Positions 15,346 through 22,611 of a stretch of 53,335 bases of DNA are shown one piece after another (the stretch's first letter is position 1; each line of letters begins with the position of its first letter). The translations under genes were made by a program, and so were the position numbers. Under the pieces are notes generated by a model. It saw only the letters and a program-made list of their open reading frames with translations. It was not told where the DNA came from and did no database searches. The stretch is from a virus. Location: positions 1-53,335 of the IMG/VR virus record IMGVR_UViG_3300048924_000308. One strand, given 5' to 3'.

Positions 15346-15546
15346 TCATTCTGACGCGATCAGCACAAGCCTGTGCCCCATCAGCAGCATGGGCTCGAGA
15401 AGTGAGAGGGCATTTCCGTGATCAGCGCCCACGACTCCGTATTGGACGCGACCGGTCGAGAGCAGATTCACGTACGCTCGAGCTTGAATCTGATCGTCAT
15501 TGTCCGGAGTGCGCATGCGACGCGTACTCCGGCGATATTTTTCCAT
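15346..15546 (-). CDS. Small protein downstream of the repressor, 66 aa
   Basis: The protein MEKYRRSTRRMRTPDNDDQIQ... ends with a hydrophobic segment (LSLLEPMLLMGHRLVLIA). It begins 10 bases after the repressor stop and is probably co-transcribed with it, thus made in the lysogen. No family recognised. The start is uncertain because no clear ribosome-binding site is seen; an ATG in frame farther upstream would overlap the repressor. Confidence 0.5.
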   Translation of the reverse strand: MEKYRRSTRRMRTPDNDDQIQARAYVNLLSTGRVQYGVVGADHGNALSLLEPMLLMGHRLVLIASE

Positions 15547-15556
15547 CGGCACGACG

Positions 15557-16066
15557 TTATCCCACCCGGCGCTTTTGCCTGTGTTCACGCTTATAGCCCC
15601 CAACAGCTTGCTTCTCGCTCTCAAAATTGCCCGCTAGGCTCTCATGGCCTTCACGTAACAAACCTTGCAGAAGGGCGAAGCGCGTTGCCGTCAGGTGACC
15701 GCTTAGAAAGCTCTCTTTGAGCTCGCGGGCGAATTCGTCGATCTGCTGTTCGTTAAGTATTGAAGAATCATCAGGGTGAGCGATATTCGGGAAAGTCTCC
15801 CTTGAGGAACTGCGTTCATTGGCCGTTAATTCGTCCTGGTTTTTTTCGCCCATGCTGGCGAACCACTCAGTCATACCGGGCAATGCCTCGATCTGCCGAA
15901 TTGTCTTTTCGGTAACCGCGCGATCGCCCGATAGCATCTGGCGAATGAAGGCGCCGTCGGCATAACCGAGCCGTCGGCCGAAGGCAGTCTTATTGCCCGC
16001 GCTCACCTTGTCGATGGCCTCGCGGAGCCGCGCCACGCGCAGCGCCTGAATCTCTAATTCATTCAT
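15557..16066 (-). CDS. CI-like repressor without a cleavage domain, 169 aa
   Basis: An N-terminal HTH (NKTAFGRRLGYADGAFIRQMLSGDRAVTEKTIRQIEALPGM, about 25-65) matches Cro/CI-type DNA binding. The C-terminal 100 residues are helical (NEQQIDEFARELKESFLSGHLTATRFALLQGLL) and contain no S24/LexA-type Ser-Lys peptidase motifs. The protein is also much shorter than lambda CI (237 aa). It is divergent from the Cro-like gene across three GTAGC-N4-GCTAC operators, which also occur at pL. No Shine-Dalgarno precedes the ATG at 16066, so the message may be leaderless as for lambda cI from pRM. RecA-triggered self-cleavage is not expected. Confidence 0.88.
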   Translation of the reverse strand: MNELEIQALRVARLREAIDKVSAGNKTAFGRRLGYADGAFIRQMLSGDRAVTEKTIRQIEALPGMTEWFASMGEKNQDELTANERSSSRETFPNIAHPDDSSILNEQQIDEFARELKESFLSGHLTATRFALLQGLLREGHESLAGNFESEKQAVGGYKREHRQKRRVG

Positions 16067-16075
16067 GTTCGGACG

Positions 16076-16134
16076 GTAGCACGTGCTACGCGTAGCATTC
16101 GCCACTTTACAGTGGTAGCAAACGCTACTAGACT
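16076..16134. promoter_or_regulatory. Right operator cluster OR1-3 and pR
   Basis: Three operators lie between the divergent genes: GTAGCACGTGCTAC (16076-16089, perfect palindrome), GTAGCATTCGCCAC (16092-16105, one mismatch) and GTAGCAAACGCTAC (16115-16128). Centres are 16 and 23 bases apart. A rightward promoter is proposed with -35 TTTACA (16106-16111), 17-base spacer and -10 TAGACT (16129-16134). Transcription would then start at about 16141, the A of the Cro-like ATG, giving a leaderless mRNA; no ribosome-binding site is present there. Confidence 0.8.
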
Positions 16135-16140
16135 TCCGGC

Positions 16141-16410
16141 ATGGATCTCGACCAATACCTCTCGATGCCCGGCGCACCGACCGTGGCGCAGCTGCGCCAG
16201 CGAATGTGCGAACTGGGATACGTCGTCAAGTCGGACGCCCAGATCAGGCAATGGCGGCGACGGTTTAACGGGCGCAAGCCGGACCCGCGCAATTCCGTAG
16301 GCATCGAAAAGGCCACCGACGGCAAGGTCTCGCGCATCACGTTCTATCCGGACGACTGGCAAACGGTTTGGCCCGAGCTCTTGGAAGTGCAGCACGAGGA
16401 GGGCGTCTGA
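16141..16410 (+). CDS. Cro/YdaS-like regulator, 89 aa
   Basis: The N end MDLDQYLSMPGAPTVAQLRQRMCELGY, the motif QIRQWRRRFNGRKPDPRN and the C-terminal IEKATDGKVSR...F.PDDWQTVWPEL are typical of Cro/YdaS-type phage HTH regulators. It should bind the same operators as the repressor and favour lytic growth. First gene of the rightward operon. The absence of a ribosome-binding site agrees with a leaderless transcript. Confidence 0.85.
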   Translation: MDLDQYLSMPGAPTVAQLRQRMCELGYVVKSDAQIRQWRRRFNGRKPDPRNSVGIEKATDGKVSRITFYPDDWQTVWPELLEVQHEEGV

Positions 16411-16411
16411 A

Positions 16412-16903
16412 ATGCGCGTGTTCAAGTCGAAATTCGCCCGGCGGCGCGGCAAGTTGACGCTTAGCTCGCGGGCTGTCGTCGACAACGATTGGCCGGCACT
16501 CGTCACGCAACGCGAGCACGAGCTGCGCGCGCACGAGATGTTCGAACAGCGCGATCGCGAGGCAAAGCTGCGCGATGCAGCCGGTCTAGAGCCGCTTTGC
16601 GCCGTGCTGTCTTTCGCCCGTGCCCGCGACACGCTGCGCGATGAGGGCGGGTCCGATATGTGGAGTGGGCCGGTCGCGTTCGACGGCGCGCGAGTTCCAG
16701 CCCTGAAGGAGGGCGAGGTTATTCGCTTGGCGCGGCCGGAGGAATTGTCACCGACCCATACGAGTCGAGCAGCGTCCAATCTTCGAGCGACGCCGGAAAA
16801 ACGACGTACGGGAGCAAATCCCATAGCCGCCATCCTGTCTGCTGCGTTCGCACGGCTTCGGCGGCCGCTTCGGCGGACAACCAGCCGTAGGGAAGGACCG
16901 TGA
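16412..16903 (+). CDS. Unknown early protein, 163 aa, tail antisense to next gene
   Basis: The gene starts one base after the Cro-like stop region (TGAAATG). The first 105 residues look protein-like and charged (HELRAHEMFEQRDREAKLRDAAGLEPL). The last 60 residues are Arg/Ala/Thr-rich and run antisense to the convincing leftward gene at 16719-17045, so either the two genes truly overlap tail to tail or the functional part is only N-terminal. No family recognised. Confidence 0.5.
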   Translation: MRVFKSKFARRRGKLTLSSRAVVDNDWPALVTQREHELRAHEMFEQRDREAKLRDAAGLEPLCAVLSFARARDTLRDEGGSDMWSGPVAFDGARVPALKEGEVIRLARPEELSPTHTSRAASNLRATPEKRRTGANPIAAILSAAFARLRRPLRRTTSRREGP

Positions 16904-17045
16904 CCTGCACCGTTCTCTCGCCATCTGTGGCGAATGTCGGGGCTTCGAAGACGAGTGCCCATGCGTTGGGCCGGTCGAGATTCGGACGGATCGTCAACGC
17001 GCCGAAGGGCGATTGGTACAGGTACACAGGCGGTGTTGATTTCAT
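16719..17045 (-). CDS. Small conserved protein opposed to the early operon, 108 aa
   Basis: The sequence KSTPPVYLYQSPFGALTIRPN...WALVFE...LSAEAAAEAVRTQQTGWRLWD follows a pattern common in small Burkholderia proteins (YLY.SPFG...I.P...W.L...... AEAAA..V....TG...WD). AGGAA lies about 7 bases upstream of the ATG at 17045. It lies against the rightward operon, like the DUF4145 gene. Role unknown. Confidence 0.7.
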   Translation of the reverse strand: MKSTPPVYLYQSPFGALTIRPNLDRPNAWALVFEAPTFATDGERTVQVTVLPYGWLSAEAAAEAVRTQQTGWRLWDLLPYVVFPASLEDWTLLDSYGSVTIPPAAPSE

Positions 17046-17195
17046 GAGGGTTCCTTTCCGTGAAGAACCGGTTGGTGTGGGAGCCACCGATTCTAAACGG
17101 GCTGTGAACCCTCACCAATTTCGCTGGCGCTGCCGAACGGGCGGCGTGTAACGCTATTTCGCTTTTCATTTTCAACCCATCTCATGGAGGTCGCG

Positions 17196-17417
17196 ATGCG
17201 ACGCCGCGTGCAATATCGAAACGAAGTTAAGACCCGCCTGCCGGACCGCGTGTACAGCGGCCTGCAGGCGTTCAAACGTCTGCAGGGCATCGAGAGTGAT
17301 TCAGCTGCTCTGTGTCGGCTCGCAGAGCTTCAGCTGTTCGGCACGGTTGGAAATTTGCCTGTGAACCTGATGGACGTCAGTGCCGAAACGGCCCGCGGCG
17401 GGATGGTGTTGGCCTGA
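17196..17417 (+). CDS. Small RHH-like DNA-binding candidate, 73 aa
   Basis: The segment NEVKTRLPDRVYSGLQAFKRLQGIESDSAALCRLAELQLFG has a short strand followed by two helices, as in ribbon-helix-helix proteins. GGAGG lies 6 bases before the ATG at 17196, which decides it over one four codons upstream. The stop overlaps the next start (TGATG). A role as regulator is inferred. Confidence 0.65.
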   Translation: MRRRVQYRNEVKTRLPDRVYSGLQAFKRLQGIESDSAALCRLAELQLFGTVGNLPVNLMDVSAETARGGMVLA

Positions 17418-17617
17418 TGAGCGAAGACAAGGCCAGCGTGCTGGTTACGCTGCCGGCGCCTGAAGCGGCGGATCTGGCGGTGAGGGCGGCGCGAGAGGGG
17501 GTCTCGACACCAGTTTTGTTGGGCTACCACGTGCTGCGAAGCGCATACGGCGCATTGCATCCGTTAGTCCAGTCATTCGAATCGCGGCCCAAACCGGGAC
17601 GCGGTGGGAGCGATTAG
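17417..17617 (+). CDS. Small RHH-like protein, 66 aa
   Basis: The protein (MSEDKASVLVTLPAPEAADLAVRAAREGVSTPVLLGYHVLRSAYG) again has a short strand and two helices, like the preceding gene, to which it is coupled by ATGA. The two may act together. Function unknown. Confidence 0.6.
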   Translation: MSEDKASVLVTLPAPEAADLAVRAAREGVSTPVLLGYHVLRSAYGALHPLVQSFESRPKPGRGGSD

Positions 17618-17732
17618 CCGGTGCTCGTCTGTTCAATCAAGTCTCCGCACAAGTGCATTGGCGAGTGCCAGTTCACTAGTGCGGGGGTTGGGTCTTGCGT
17701 GAGTGCATGTGCGGAGGCGTCGACCCGCCAGA

Positions 17733-18374
17733 TCATTCTGCAGCGCGCGGAGGCAGCATGCCGGGGAGTGTGAATTGATACATCAGAAACAGCTTGGTGA
17801 AGATAGCGAGGTTATCGATTTCGTCGTCTTCTACAACGGGCGTTTCGTGACTGGCCTCGTTGCCGAGCGTGCGAATTCGATGAGCGAAGTCGCGCATGTT
17901 CGCTGTCAACATGCCTTCGGACGTCAGCTTCTCTATACGCGCGTAGAGCGTTCCCTTGAGAGCGGAATCGACAGTCTTAAGCGCAGCTTCGAGCGCCCTG
18001 CGATACGCATTCCCTGCTGGTCCCCGAAAGCCAGCGATGCGCAGTTGTTCCGCTTCGGAGAATGCGCGAGCAACGATTTCTGGCAGATGTGCCGGGACGT
18101 CTGGGGAAGGTGGAGTCGGGCGCCACTCCTCAATGACGATTGCGTCCGACATATCGAGTGCCAATGTAATGCTCGCCAGTTGCTCAATCGACACTTTCGC
18201 CGAATTCACTCTCACCGTCCCACACACGCTGAACTGGCACGCATTGCAAATACCAAAAATCTCCACGACGTTCCACCCGTTCTTGACAGCGGGGTTGTGC
18301 CCTTTGGCACCAGCGACGGTGAACGACGTGTGGTCGCGCAAACAGTGCGGACATTTAATCGCGAAGGTTGTCAT
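17733..18374 (-). CDS. DUF4145-domain protein with zinc ribbon, 213 aa
   Basis: Two Cys pairs at the N end (IKCPHCLRDH and GICNACQFSVCG) form a likely zinc ribbon. Residues about 98-185 (ARAFSEAEQLRIAGFRGPAGNAYRRALEAALK...MRDFAHRIRTLGNEASHE) match the DUF4145 fold, which is frequent beside restriction and abortive-infection genes. The gene is opposed to the rightward operon and AT-richer. Its ATG overlaps the divergent ATG at 18373 (CATG), so its promoter must lie within the next gene. A defence or exclusion role is inferred from family context. Confidence 0.82.
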   Translation of the reverse strand: MTTFAIKCPHCLRDHTSFTVAGAKGHNPAVKNGWNVVEIFGICNACQFSVCGTVRVNSAKVSIEQLASITLALDMSDAIVIEEWRPTPPSPDVPAHLPEIVARAFSEAEQLRIAGFRGPAGNAYRRALEAALKTVDSALKGTLYARIEKLTSEGMLTANMRDFAHRIRTLGNEASHETPVVEDDEIDNLAIFTKLFLMYQFTLPGMLPPRAAE

Positions 18375-18552
18375 GGATAACAGAATCGAGATTACTCGGG
18401 TCGATAGGGAGATCGGCGTTGCCTTGGCTATGCCGCCGGCCGAGGCAGCGCGCCGCTTGGCCGAAATATACCGTATTGCGGAATCAAAGGACTTGGTCGC
18501 GCTTGCGCTGATCGGTCGTCTCGTCGCGACGGTCCACGGAGCTACCGACTAA
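18373..18552 (+). CDS. Small unknown protein, 59 aa
   Basis: A compact helical protein (MDNRIEITRVDREIGVALAMPPAEAARRLAEIYRIAESKDLVALALIGRLV). The start shares bases with the divergent DUF4145 start. It overlaps the next gene as TAATG. Role unknown. Confidence 0.6.
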   Translation: MDNRIEITRVDREIGVALAMPPAEAARRLAEIYRIAESKDLVALALIGRLVATVHGATD

Positions 18553-18821
18553 TGTCATATCACCTGTCGAACCTCGCGTGGGAGATCGAGCTGCGCGCGA
18601 TGCCGAAGATCGTGCTGCTGTGCCTGTCGCATCTGAGCCTGCAGAGCTCGTGTGAGTGCGAAGTGACGGTGCGCAAGCTGTCGTTCATGTGCGGCATGTC
18701 GGTGAGTGCGGTTCGCACGCATATCGACGCGCTCGTGAGCCGCGGCCTCGTCGACGAGATCGGCGCCGACGGCAGGAATTTCTATCGCGTGAATGTGACG
18801 CCGCGCAATGAGCAGCAATAG
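18552..18821 (+). CDS. Winged-helix regulator-like protein, 89 aa
   Basis: The protein YHLSNLAWEIELRAMPKIVLLCLSHLS...CEVTVRKLSFMCGMSVSAVRTHIDALVSRGLVDEIGADGRNFYRVN is a classic HTH/winged-helix fold of the kind seen in phage replication operons, where such domains form the N end of O-like or DnaC-linked proteins. It may help recruit the replication machinery or regulate. It overlaps the next gene by 14 bases. Confidence 0.8.
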   Translation: MSYHLSNLAWEIELRAMPKIVLLCLSHLSLQSSCECEVTVRKLSFMCGMSVSAVRTHIDALVSRGLVDEIGADGRNFYRVNVTPRNEQQ

Positions 18822-19383
18822 CACCGACACCGCACGGCCGATCAATGCCGGCCTTGTCGAGGCCGCGATCCGCCGGCACGTCGACCATCGGCGCAATCTC
18901 CTAATCCCCGAGGCGACGGTGCGCTTTGAACGTCCTGGGCAGCGTGGATTCGACGAGTACCGCGCCGACTTCATGATGGTCACCGGCGCTGGTTACGGCA
19001 CTGAGCTGGAAGTGAAAGTGTCGCTCGGCGACTGGCGCAAGGATCTGTCCAAGCCGAAGTGGGTGGGCATGCCCGCGTGGATCACGCGATTTGTGTATGT
19101 CGTCCCCCAGCAGCTCGGCATTCCCGCGTTCGTGCCCGCACACGCAGGTGTCTGGCACGTTCGACCAGCGGTCACGGACCCTTACTACAACCCCGCGCTA
19201 GAGGACCGCCGACCCGACGGGTACGAAATCGTGCTCGCGCGCGCGCCGCACGTCCTCGGCCGCGAGAAGGTGCCGCCTGCTGTGATCAGCAAGTGGCATC
19301 GCAACCTCTACTACCGCTATTGGGATCTGCGTATTCACGCCGAAGGGCGGATACCGCGCCAGATCCGGGAAGGTGTTGCATGA
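18808..19383 (+). CDS. Candidate PD-(D/E)XK-type nuclease-like protein, 191 aa
   Basis: The segment RPGQRGFDEYRADFMMVTGAGYGTELEVKVSLGDWRKDLSKPKW has an Asp (RADF), then a Glu-x-x-Lys-like E.E.K and DWRKD, which resembles the PD-(D/E)XK core seen in MmcB-type repair proteins. The remaining residues are rich in aromatic and charged side chains (VISKWHRNLYYRYWDLRI). The gene overlaps the replication gene by ATGA. The nuclease reading is tentative. Confidence 0.65.
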   Translation: MSSNSTDTARPINAGLVEAAIRRHVDHRRNLLIPEATVRFERPGQRGFDEYRADFMMVTGAGYGTELEVKVSLGDWRKDLSKPKWVGMPAWITRFVYVVPQQLGIPAFVPAHAGVWHVRPAVTDPYYNPALEDRRPDGYEIVLARAPHVLGREKVPPAVISKWHRNLYYRYWDLRIHAEGRIPRQIREGVA

Positions 19384-20522
19384 GCGGGAACGCATTGACG
19401 TGGGCACGCGCGCAGCAGGTGGGCGATGGATACGCGAAGGCGCTGCTTAAGGAATACGCGCACTGGGCCAGTGAAGACTATTCGACATGGGCGAGCAACC
19501 CCACGCTGATCGCGTCGCTGGAGATGGACATCAAGACCATTCGCAAGTGCCGTGACAAGCTCGTCGAGCTCGGATTTCTCGTCGAGACGAAGCGCCGTAG
19601 CGGCGGCACGGGCAACATCGTCGTCTATCAGATGGTCGCGCCGCCGGGCTCGACCGTCGTCCAGTCAATCGACCGTCGCACGGGCGAAACTGTGTCGCTC
19701 AGTCCACCGTCGATCGAAGAATACCAGGCTAAGCAGGACCAAAAACGGAGCCCCTCCAAATCTGGACCCCCTAAGGGGAACCAAAAACGGAGCCCCTCCA
19801 AAAACGGAGCCCCTCCAGATACGGATGAAAGGGGTACCAAAAACGGATCGAAAGGGGTACCAAATTTCCCTGAAGGGGGTCCAAATACGGACCCCGATTT
19901 TAGTGAGTTAGGTTCTGAGTTAAGTGAGTTGGGTGAGACGCGCGCGAGCGAAACCGACAAAACCTCTCACACATCCGACGACGAAGAGCAGAAGCCAACA
20001 CCCCCGCCGAACGGATTCGATCGCTTTTGGGCGGCATGGCCCGCAGCGAGTGGTCGCAAGCAGGCTCGCGACGTCTGTCGATCGCATTGGGAGGCGAACG
20101 GCCTTGAGCCGGATGCCGAGCTGATCGTCATGCACGTCGAGGCGATGAAGCGCACCCAGCACTGGAAAACCGGCGGCGACCCGACGCCCATCCGCTACCT
20201 CGAAGGCCGACGCTGGCGCGATTGCTCGCCCGAGGAAGTTTCCGCTGCCGTCGAGGCCCAGCAAGTGCCCGATGACGGCACGCCATGGTTCGAAACCCTC
20301 GAAGGGGTGGAGGCCAAGGGCCGCCAGCTCGGCGTGCGCGACCGCAAGCCAGACGAGGATTGGCGCGTGTACCGCGTGATCGTCGTGAAGGCTGCGAACG
20401 ATCGCGCCGCCGCAGCGTACGCCCTGAAAGACGCCGAGCGCTTCAACGCACACGACCTCTACCAATTCGCGCGCCGGACGTTTGGCGACGCACTCATGCC
20501 GGTTGACGACTATGCGTCCTGA
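19380..20522 (+). CDS. Lambda O-like replication initiator, 380 aa
   Basis: The N end (about 1-90) is an HTH region (TWASNPTLIASLEMDIKTIRKCRDKLVELGFLVETKRRSGGTG) as in phage replication proteins. Residues about 120-185 are a low-complexity linker (KRSPSK.GPP, KNGAPP) encoded by the iteron-like repeats. The C part begins NGFDRFWAAWPAASGRKQARDV and probably contacts the host helicase or loader. This arrangement, an initiator with the origin inside its own gene, is that of lambda O. It is coupled to the neighbours by ATGA and a short overlap. Confidence 0.85.
   Translation: MSGNALTWARAQQVGDGYAKALLKEYAHWASEDYSTWASNPTLIASLEMDIKTIRKCRDKLVELGFLVETKRRSGGTGNIVVYQMVAPPGSTVVQSIDRRTGETVSLSPPSIEEYQAKQDQKRSPSKSGPPKGNQKRSPSKNGAPPDTDERGTKNGSKGVPNFPEGGPNTDPDFSELGSELSELGETRASETDKTSHTSDDEEQKPTPPPNGFDRFWAAWPAASGRKQARDVCRSHWEANGLEPDAELIVMHVEAMKRTQHWKTGGDPTPIRYLEGRRWRDCSPEEVSAAVEAQQVPDDGTPWFETLEGVEAKGRQLGVRDRKPDEDWRVYRVIVVKAANDRAAAAYALKDAERFNAHDLYQFARRTFGDALMPVDDYAS
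19738..19896 (+). repeat. Eight iteron-like repeats: candidate replication origin
   Basis: CCAAAAACGGA or close variants start at 19739, 19756, 19781, 19798, 19815, 19837, 19860 and 19881, spaced 17-25 bases. Several are followed by GCCCCTCC or preceded by GGGGTA. An A/T-richer stretch with repeated GAGTTA follows at 19896-19930. This mirrors the lambda origin, where iterons and an AT-rich segment lie inside gene O. Not tested. Confidence 0.7.
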
Positions 20523-20787
20523 ATTCGAACCCAGCGCGCCGCCGCCGCGCTTCTGCGTGACATGCCGTCATGCAGCCATCGATTGTGGCGTGAATGAGCC
20601 GATGGCTTGCCGCCACCCAGTTTCGACTCGCGACTCGTTCGATGGTGTGGTTGGCACATGCGCAATGATGCGCAGCCTGACGGGTCCATGCGGTCCGCAC
20701 GCAGATCTCTGGGAGACGCGGCCAGCACGCGAACGCGCGTCGTTCTTGGGATCTTTCTGGACGGTTCTCGCCGGGAGGCTGTTTTGA
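20512..20787 (+). CDS. Small Cys-rich protein, 91 aa
   Basis: Cysteines in RFCVTCRHAAIDCG, MACRHPVS, GTCAMMR and GPCGPH suggest a metal-binding fold of the kind seen in small early phage proteins. The ATG at 20512 lies just before the stop of the replication gene. Role unknown. Confidence 0.7.
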   Translation: MRPEFEPSAPPPRFCVTCRHAAIDCGVNEPMACRHPVSTRDSFDGVVGTCAMMRSLTGPCGPHADLWETRPARERASFLGSFWTVLAGRLF

Positions 20788-21347
20788 GCAAGGGAGCCAT
20801 TCGTCTCCCGGCCAGCGCGATCGTCGAAGGCAAGGTCGGTACCGCACGCATCGTCGAACAGATCTCCGGCGCGGCCGCGCGCTTGGCATCGACGCTTCCC
20901 ATTCCGATGGATGCCGCGATGCGATCGCTCGCCGGCGCGATGTCCATGCCGACCGAAGAAGTCGCATCAGCGTGGCGGCGCGCCGAGTACTCCCCAGTCG
21001 AACGCATGCAGCAGGTCGGTCGAGACATGCGCGGCAAGCAGAACAAGACCGAGACCGCATACGAAACTGAGGTGCTCAAGCCTCAGTTGCACATGGGCGA
21101 GATCCTCTGGTACCGCTTCGAGGCGATCAAGCTGCGTCTCGCGGACAACACGTTCATCACCATCGATTTCCCTGTCATCACAGCGGCTGGCCAGCTTGAA
21201 TTCCGCGAGGTGAAAGGGCGCTGGACTGACGACGCGCGCGCAAAGACGAAGGTCGCGGCCGCGCAATACCCGTTTCGATTTCTCGCCATTCAACGTGCTG
21301 GCCGCCACGGCTGGCGCGTCGAAGATCTCACCAGCCGCAGCTGGTGA
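20784..21347 (+). CDS. DUF1064-like nuclease/resolvase candidate, 187 aa
   Basis: The C half has NKTETAYETEVL, ITIDFPVIT, QLEFREVKGRWTDDARAKTKVAAAQYPFRFLAI, the PD-(D/E)XK pattern of DUF1064 phage proteins: conserved E, D and ExK. A TTG start at 20784 is proposed: it overlaps the previous stop (TTGA) and has GGGAGG 6 bases upstream; the frame has no good ATG until inside the conserved region. These enzymes are thought to process DNA branches, like RusA, in phage recombination. Activity inferred. Confidence 0.8.
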   Translation: MSKGAIRLPASAIVEGKVGTARIVEQISGAAARLASTLPIPMDAAMRSLAGAMSMPTEEVASAWRRAEYSPVERMQQVGRDMRGKQNKTETAYETEVLKPQLHMGEILWYRFEAIKLRLADNTFITIDFPVITAAGQLEFREVKGRWTDDARAKTKVAAAQYPFRFLAIQRAGRHGWRVEDLTSRSW

Positions 21348-21371
21348 CAACCAACCATTGGAGCAAACCCC

Positions 21372-21785
21372 GTGAGCTACTCGATCAATTTCACCGTTCC
21401 CTCGAAAGCAGAAGCAAAGGCGCGCGTCGCCTCCGAAATGGACAGCATCGTCGCATCGCAACCGATCCATGCGAAGGATCGGGGCCCGGTCATTGCGATC
21501 GCCGAATCGTTCATCGATCTGCTGCGCGATGACGAATCGAAAGACGTGCAGGTGCAGATCTCCGGCTATCTGGCGTATGACGGCTATTCGTTCGATCCCA
21601 CCAACCCGAATCTCACCACCGCCAGCGTCAGCGCGATTGCATACAGCGTCCCGCGCGCAGCCGTCGCGACCGATGCTGACGTCGGCGAAGCGGCCGAAGC
21701 CGAGGATCGCGCCGCCGATGATGGCGCGCCGCCGAAAGCCGCCAATGACGATAGCGACGCGGAACATACGCCGGCCGAAAACTGA
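21372..21785 (+). CDS. Unknown early protein, 137 aa (GTG start)
   Basis: The N-terminal 90 residues look folded (SINFTVPSKAEAKARVASEMDSIV...DVQVQISGYLAYD), the C end is acidic and disordered. GGAG lies about 8 bases before the GTG. No recognised family, though phages often encode a small protein of this appearance beside their recombination genes. Confidence 0.7.
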   Translation: MSYSINFTVPSKAEAKARVASEMDSIVASQPIHAKDRGPVIAIAESFIDLLRDDESKDVQVQISGYLAYDGYSFDPTNPNLTTASVSAIAYSVPRAAVATDADVGEAAEAEDRAADDGAPPKAANDDSDAEHTPAEN

Positions 21786-21799
21786 TCGCGGAGCCACGC

Positions 21800-22153
21800 A
21801 TGCGCATGACGTTCATCATCCCGGCCGCGTTCACTGTGTACGACGTCGCGCAGCGAGACCGGCCGCCGTGCGTGCTCGAGCTGGAGGTGATCGAGCTCGT
21901 GCGCATGCATGCCAACCCCAGCTGGCGGTTCCGCAAGACGGTGCGTCGTGGCGGACGTATCACGTACACCGCATACGTGCGCTTGCCTGGCTGGATCACG
22001 GCGCCGGAGAAGTGGCCGCGCCTCGAAACGGGCGAAGTCGAGATCACGGTGCCGATGCACTTCAACCAGCGCGCCGCCTTCCCGGAGTTTCCGCCGGGCA
22101 AAGATCGCGTTCGCCTTGATGACGTCCTGAAGCTGCGAGGCGAGCCGTGCTGA
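21800..22153 (+). CDS. Unknown early protein, 117 aa
   Basis: A beta-rich protein (TFIIPAAFTVYDVAQRD, WRFRKTVRRGGRITYTAYVRLPGW) without recognised family. GGAG lies 6 bases upstream. The stop overlaps the start of the next gene. Confidence 0.65.
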   Translation: MRMTFIIPAAFTVYDVAQRDRPPCVLELEVIELVRMHANPSWRFRKTVRRGGRITYTAYVRLPGWITAPEKWPRLETGEVEITVPMHFNQRAAFPEFPPGKDRVRLDDVLKLRGEPC

Positions 22154-22611
22154 CGCGCAAGAAACCGCTGCCGCGCACCGAATTCAAGCGGAAGCCGCGT
22201 CATTCGCCGTTCAGCAGCTTGACGCCGCGCAAGCAATGGCTTCGCCAGTCGGAGATCAAACGCCGCATACGGAAGAAGCGCGAATGGCACGACGCGAAGA
22301 TGCGCAACGCGTGCCGCGATCAGATCTGCTATCTGCGCGTGCCGGCGCTGTGTCCGCTGCGCGACCCCGAAGAAACCATCGTGCCGGCGCACAGCAACGA
22401 GAGCGAGCACGGGAAGGGCGGCGCGCGTAAGGCGGATGACAGATACACCGTGCCGGCGTGCTTCTGGTGCCACGCGTGGCTCGACCAGGGTGATGCACCC
22501 CGGCTTTTGAAATTTCAGACATGGCGGCGCGGATACCGCGAGTGGTCGCTCGTTCGAGACGGTGCCGTCGATGAATCCGTAGAGGAGATTCCCGCATGGC
22601 TCGACCGATGA
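22147..22611 (+). CDS. DUF1364/YbcO-like nuclease, 154 aa
   Basis: Basic N end (about 1-50), then ACRDQICYLRVPALCPLRDPEETIVPAHSNESEHGKGGARKADDRYTVPACFWCHAWLDQ, the YbcO/DUF1364 pattern: paired Cys, a His-Ser/Gly segment and a C-terminal CxxCH..LD, as in HNH-like zinc nucleases of lambdoid phages. The start is GTG at 22147, overlapping the previous stop. It probably acts in recombination or DNA processing. Confidence 0.85.
   Translation: MLTRKKPLPRTEFKRKPRHSPFSSLTPRKQWLRQSEIKRRIRKKREWHDAKMRNACRDQICYLRVPALCPLRDPEETIVPAHSNESEHGKGGARKADDRYTVPACFWCHAWLDQGDAPRLLKFQTWRRGYREWSLVRDGAVDESVEEIPAWLDR

Noticed and set aside
16141-16410. YdaS/YdaT-type toxin-antitoxin pair
   Set aside because: The Cro/YdaS-like gene is followed by a protein with no similarity to YdaT that I can see. 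Its place at the operators fits Cro.
17703-18380. Plus-strand 225-codon frame opposite the DUF4145 gene
   Set aside because: Cys/Arg-rich antisense of a clearly recognised domain; no start signal.
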